Source of the DNA: JBAZJI01 sp964596325
Lineage (GTDB): Bacteria > Patescibacteriota > Minisyncoccia > Minisyncoccales > JAGOPM01
Length of the DNA stretch: 13,465 nt
Reading direction: 5' to 3'
Assembly: GCA_964596325.1 (NCBI GenBank)
Contig: CAZQSQ010000024.1
Location: 1 to 13,465 of the forward strand
Shown here: piece by piece, positions 12,737 through 13,465 of the stretch
Layout of the letters: each line of letters opens with the position of its first letter
How positions within the stretch are numbered: the first letter of the stretch is position 1
Notes under the pieces: generated by a model
Database searches by the model: none
Seen by the model: only the letters and a program-made list of their open reading frames with translations
What the model was told of the DNA's origin: nothing
Translations under genes and position numbers: made by a program

Positions 12737-13347
12737 TTTTTGAATACAAAAAATTTATATCCGACAAAATCCCAAACAAAAACTATTATAGCTGCCACCA
12801 CCCCGGCAATAATCCCCCAACCTTGCTTGGATAGCCCCCCTTGCGGGCCTAAAACATTCACCAGATAGGAAGCGATAAAATTATTAACAAGTATCCCGCT
12901 CAGGGCAACGGCAAAAAATTTAACCGCCTCTTTGGTTGCCTCTGAATTATCTTTTTGCTCAAAAGACCAAAATTTATTCCACAAATAGCTATTAAAAATA
13001 GAAACCAATGAAGACGCCGCCTTAAAAACACTATACCAATAACCAGAAGCGATGCCAGTAACAAACTGCAAAAGGCCTAAAACTCCCAAATCGACAAAAA
13101 CATTAGAAGTTCCGACAAGCAAAAATTTTGCTAATTGCCAAAGGACTTTTAGCCAGCGGGACAAAAAATCGGCAACAATAATGCCCAGAAAGGCCAAAGC
13201 GGGCAAAATCAACCAAATATAGGAGATAACGCCTTGTGCATAAGGAATTTGCGCCAGTTGCTCGGAAAAATTCCGCGCCAAAAACATAATAATCAAAGCA
13301 TCCAGCTCGCCGATGATTAATGCGAAATAACAGTCTTTTTTTACCAT
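12733..13347 (-). CDS. GtrA-like membrane protein with an N-terminal extension
   Basis: 204 residues. Residues about 70-204 match the GtrA family (four membrane helices): QLAKFLLVGTSNVFVDLGVL, then FKAASSLVSIFNSYLWNKFWSF, KFFAVALSGILVNNFIASYL and VFVWDFVGYKFFVF. GtrA proteins are linked to transfer of lipid-bound sugars for surface polysaccharides. The first about 65 residues add two hydrophobic helices (about 5-25 and 40-60), which is longer than the usual 120-150-residue family. The ATG at 13347 lies 6 nt from the -10 with no Shine-Dalgarno, indicating a leaderless message. It overlaps dnaX by ATGA. The family's exact biochemical role is unsettled. Confidence 0.85.
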   Translation of the reverse strand: MVKKDCYFALIIGELDALIIMFLARNFSEQLAQIPYAQGVISYIWLILPALAFLGIIVADFLSRWLKVLWQLAKFLLVGTSNVFVDLGVLGLLQFVTGIASGYWYSVFKAASSLVSIFNSYLWNKFWSFEQKDNSEATKEAVKFFAVALSGILVNNFIASYLVNVLGPQGGLSKQGWGIIAGVVAAIIVFVWDFVGYKFFVFKK

Positions 13348-13353
13348 ACCAGA

Positions 13354-13382
13354 AGTTTAGCACGCAGCGAATTTTGCCACAA
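13354..13382 (-). promoter_or_regulatory. Extended -10 promoter of gtrA-dnaX, leaderless geometry
   Basis: Minus-strand TTGTGG (13382 to 13377), 17-nt spacer ending TGC, TAAACT (13359 to 13354). Only 6 nt separate the -10 from the ATG, so transcription should begin at or within a base or two of the A. Confidence 0.6.
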
Positions 13383-13393
13383 GTTGAAATGGC

Positions 13394-13422
13394 TTGATTT
13401 AATCTTATAAGCATGTTTTAGT
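13394..13422 (+). promoter_or_regulatory. Promoter of the gene entering at the right edge
   Basis: TTGATT (13394-13399), 17-nt spacer ending TGT, TTTAGT (13417-13422). It is divergent from the gtrA promoter. Confidence 0.4.
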
Positions 13423-13460
13423 TAAATCAGATCATTCCCAAGAGAAAGGAGAACAAAAAC

Positions 13461-13465
13461 ATGCT
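13461..13465 (+). CDS. Start of a plus-strand gene, cut by the window edge
   Basis: ATGCT at the very end, preceded by AAAGGAG (13445-13451) at 9 nt. Only the start codon is visible, so the product cannot be named. Confidence 0.5.

Noticed and set aside
12405..12743. Plus-strand frames opposite dnaX
   Set aside because: Shadow frames of a strongly conserved gene.
1..13465. CRISPR array, insertion sequence or prophage
   Set aside because: No regularly spaced repeat series, transposase, terminal inverted repeats, integrase or phage structural gene seen.

Overview
The window looks like a compact bacterial chromosome segment from a small-genome lineage. My best guess is the Candidate Phyla Radiation (Patescibacteria, Parcubacteria-like), but this is inference from gene content and compaction, not from an rRNA gene. 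Supporting signs are a HRDC-fused exonuclease VII large subunit, a short gamma-type DnaX, many short unrecognised genes, tRNAs without encoded CCA, very short intergenic gaps and several apparently leaderless transcripts. TGA is used as a stop (xseB, gtrA), so the code is standard and the UGA=Gly lineages (Gracilibacteria, Absconditabacteria) are unlikely.

Layout. At 6-3937 (minus) is an operon xseA-xseB-MBOAT-SGNH: both subunits of exonuclease VII, then a membrane O-acyltransferase and an anchored GDSL/SGNH (DUF459-like) esterase/acyltransferase, the usual pair for acetylating surface glycans. At 4038-4487 (plus) is an unrecognised helical protein transcribed divergently from xseA. Between 4533 and 8151 (minus) lies a row of small genes, most of them in one-gene cassettes with their own promoter and hairpin: a TM1266-like ferredoxin-fold regulator, a 5'-nucleotidase-like HAD phosphatase, a 57-residue two-helix membrane protein, an Smr-domain protein, an unrecognised 110-residue protein, an anchored phospholipase-D-fold (HKD) nuclease and an unrecognised 164-residue protein. 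A plus-strand pair, tRNA-Ile(GAT) and tRNA-Ala(TGC), interrupts this row at 6783-7014. A divergent phosphoglycerate kinase follows at 8300-9490 (plus), with back-to-back promoters shared with the 164-residue gene.

From 9544 to 10824 (minus) is a multi-pass membrane protein with a six-cysteine tail. Next comes an unusual non-coding stretch (about 10864-11052) with short direct repeats, a hairpin and a 14-nt copy of a tRNA 3' segment, then tRNA-Gln(TTG) on the minus strand. The right side is a minus-strand operon gtrA-dnaX-124-residue protein (13347 to 11227). A plus-strand gene begins in the last five bases.

Regulatory picture. Several promoters carry an extended -10 (TGn before the hexamer). 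Two modes of translation start are visible: genes with a strong AGGAGG, and genes (xseA, gtrA, smr, the TM1266-like gene, the six-Cys membrane protein) where the -10 lies 6-10 nt from the ATG and no Shine-Dalgarno fits. Nearly every minus-strand cassette ends with a terminator hairpin touching or overlapping its stop codon. I see no transposon, CRISPR array, prophage or convincing defence system. The most interesting items are the HRDC-XseA fusion, the PGK lacking the HLGRP motif, the leaderless-start pattern, and oddities around the tRNA genes.
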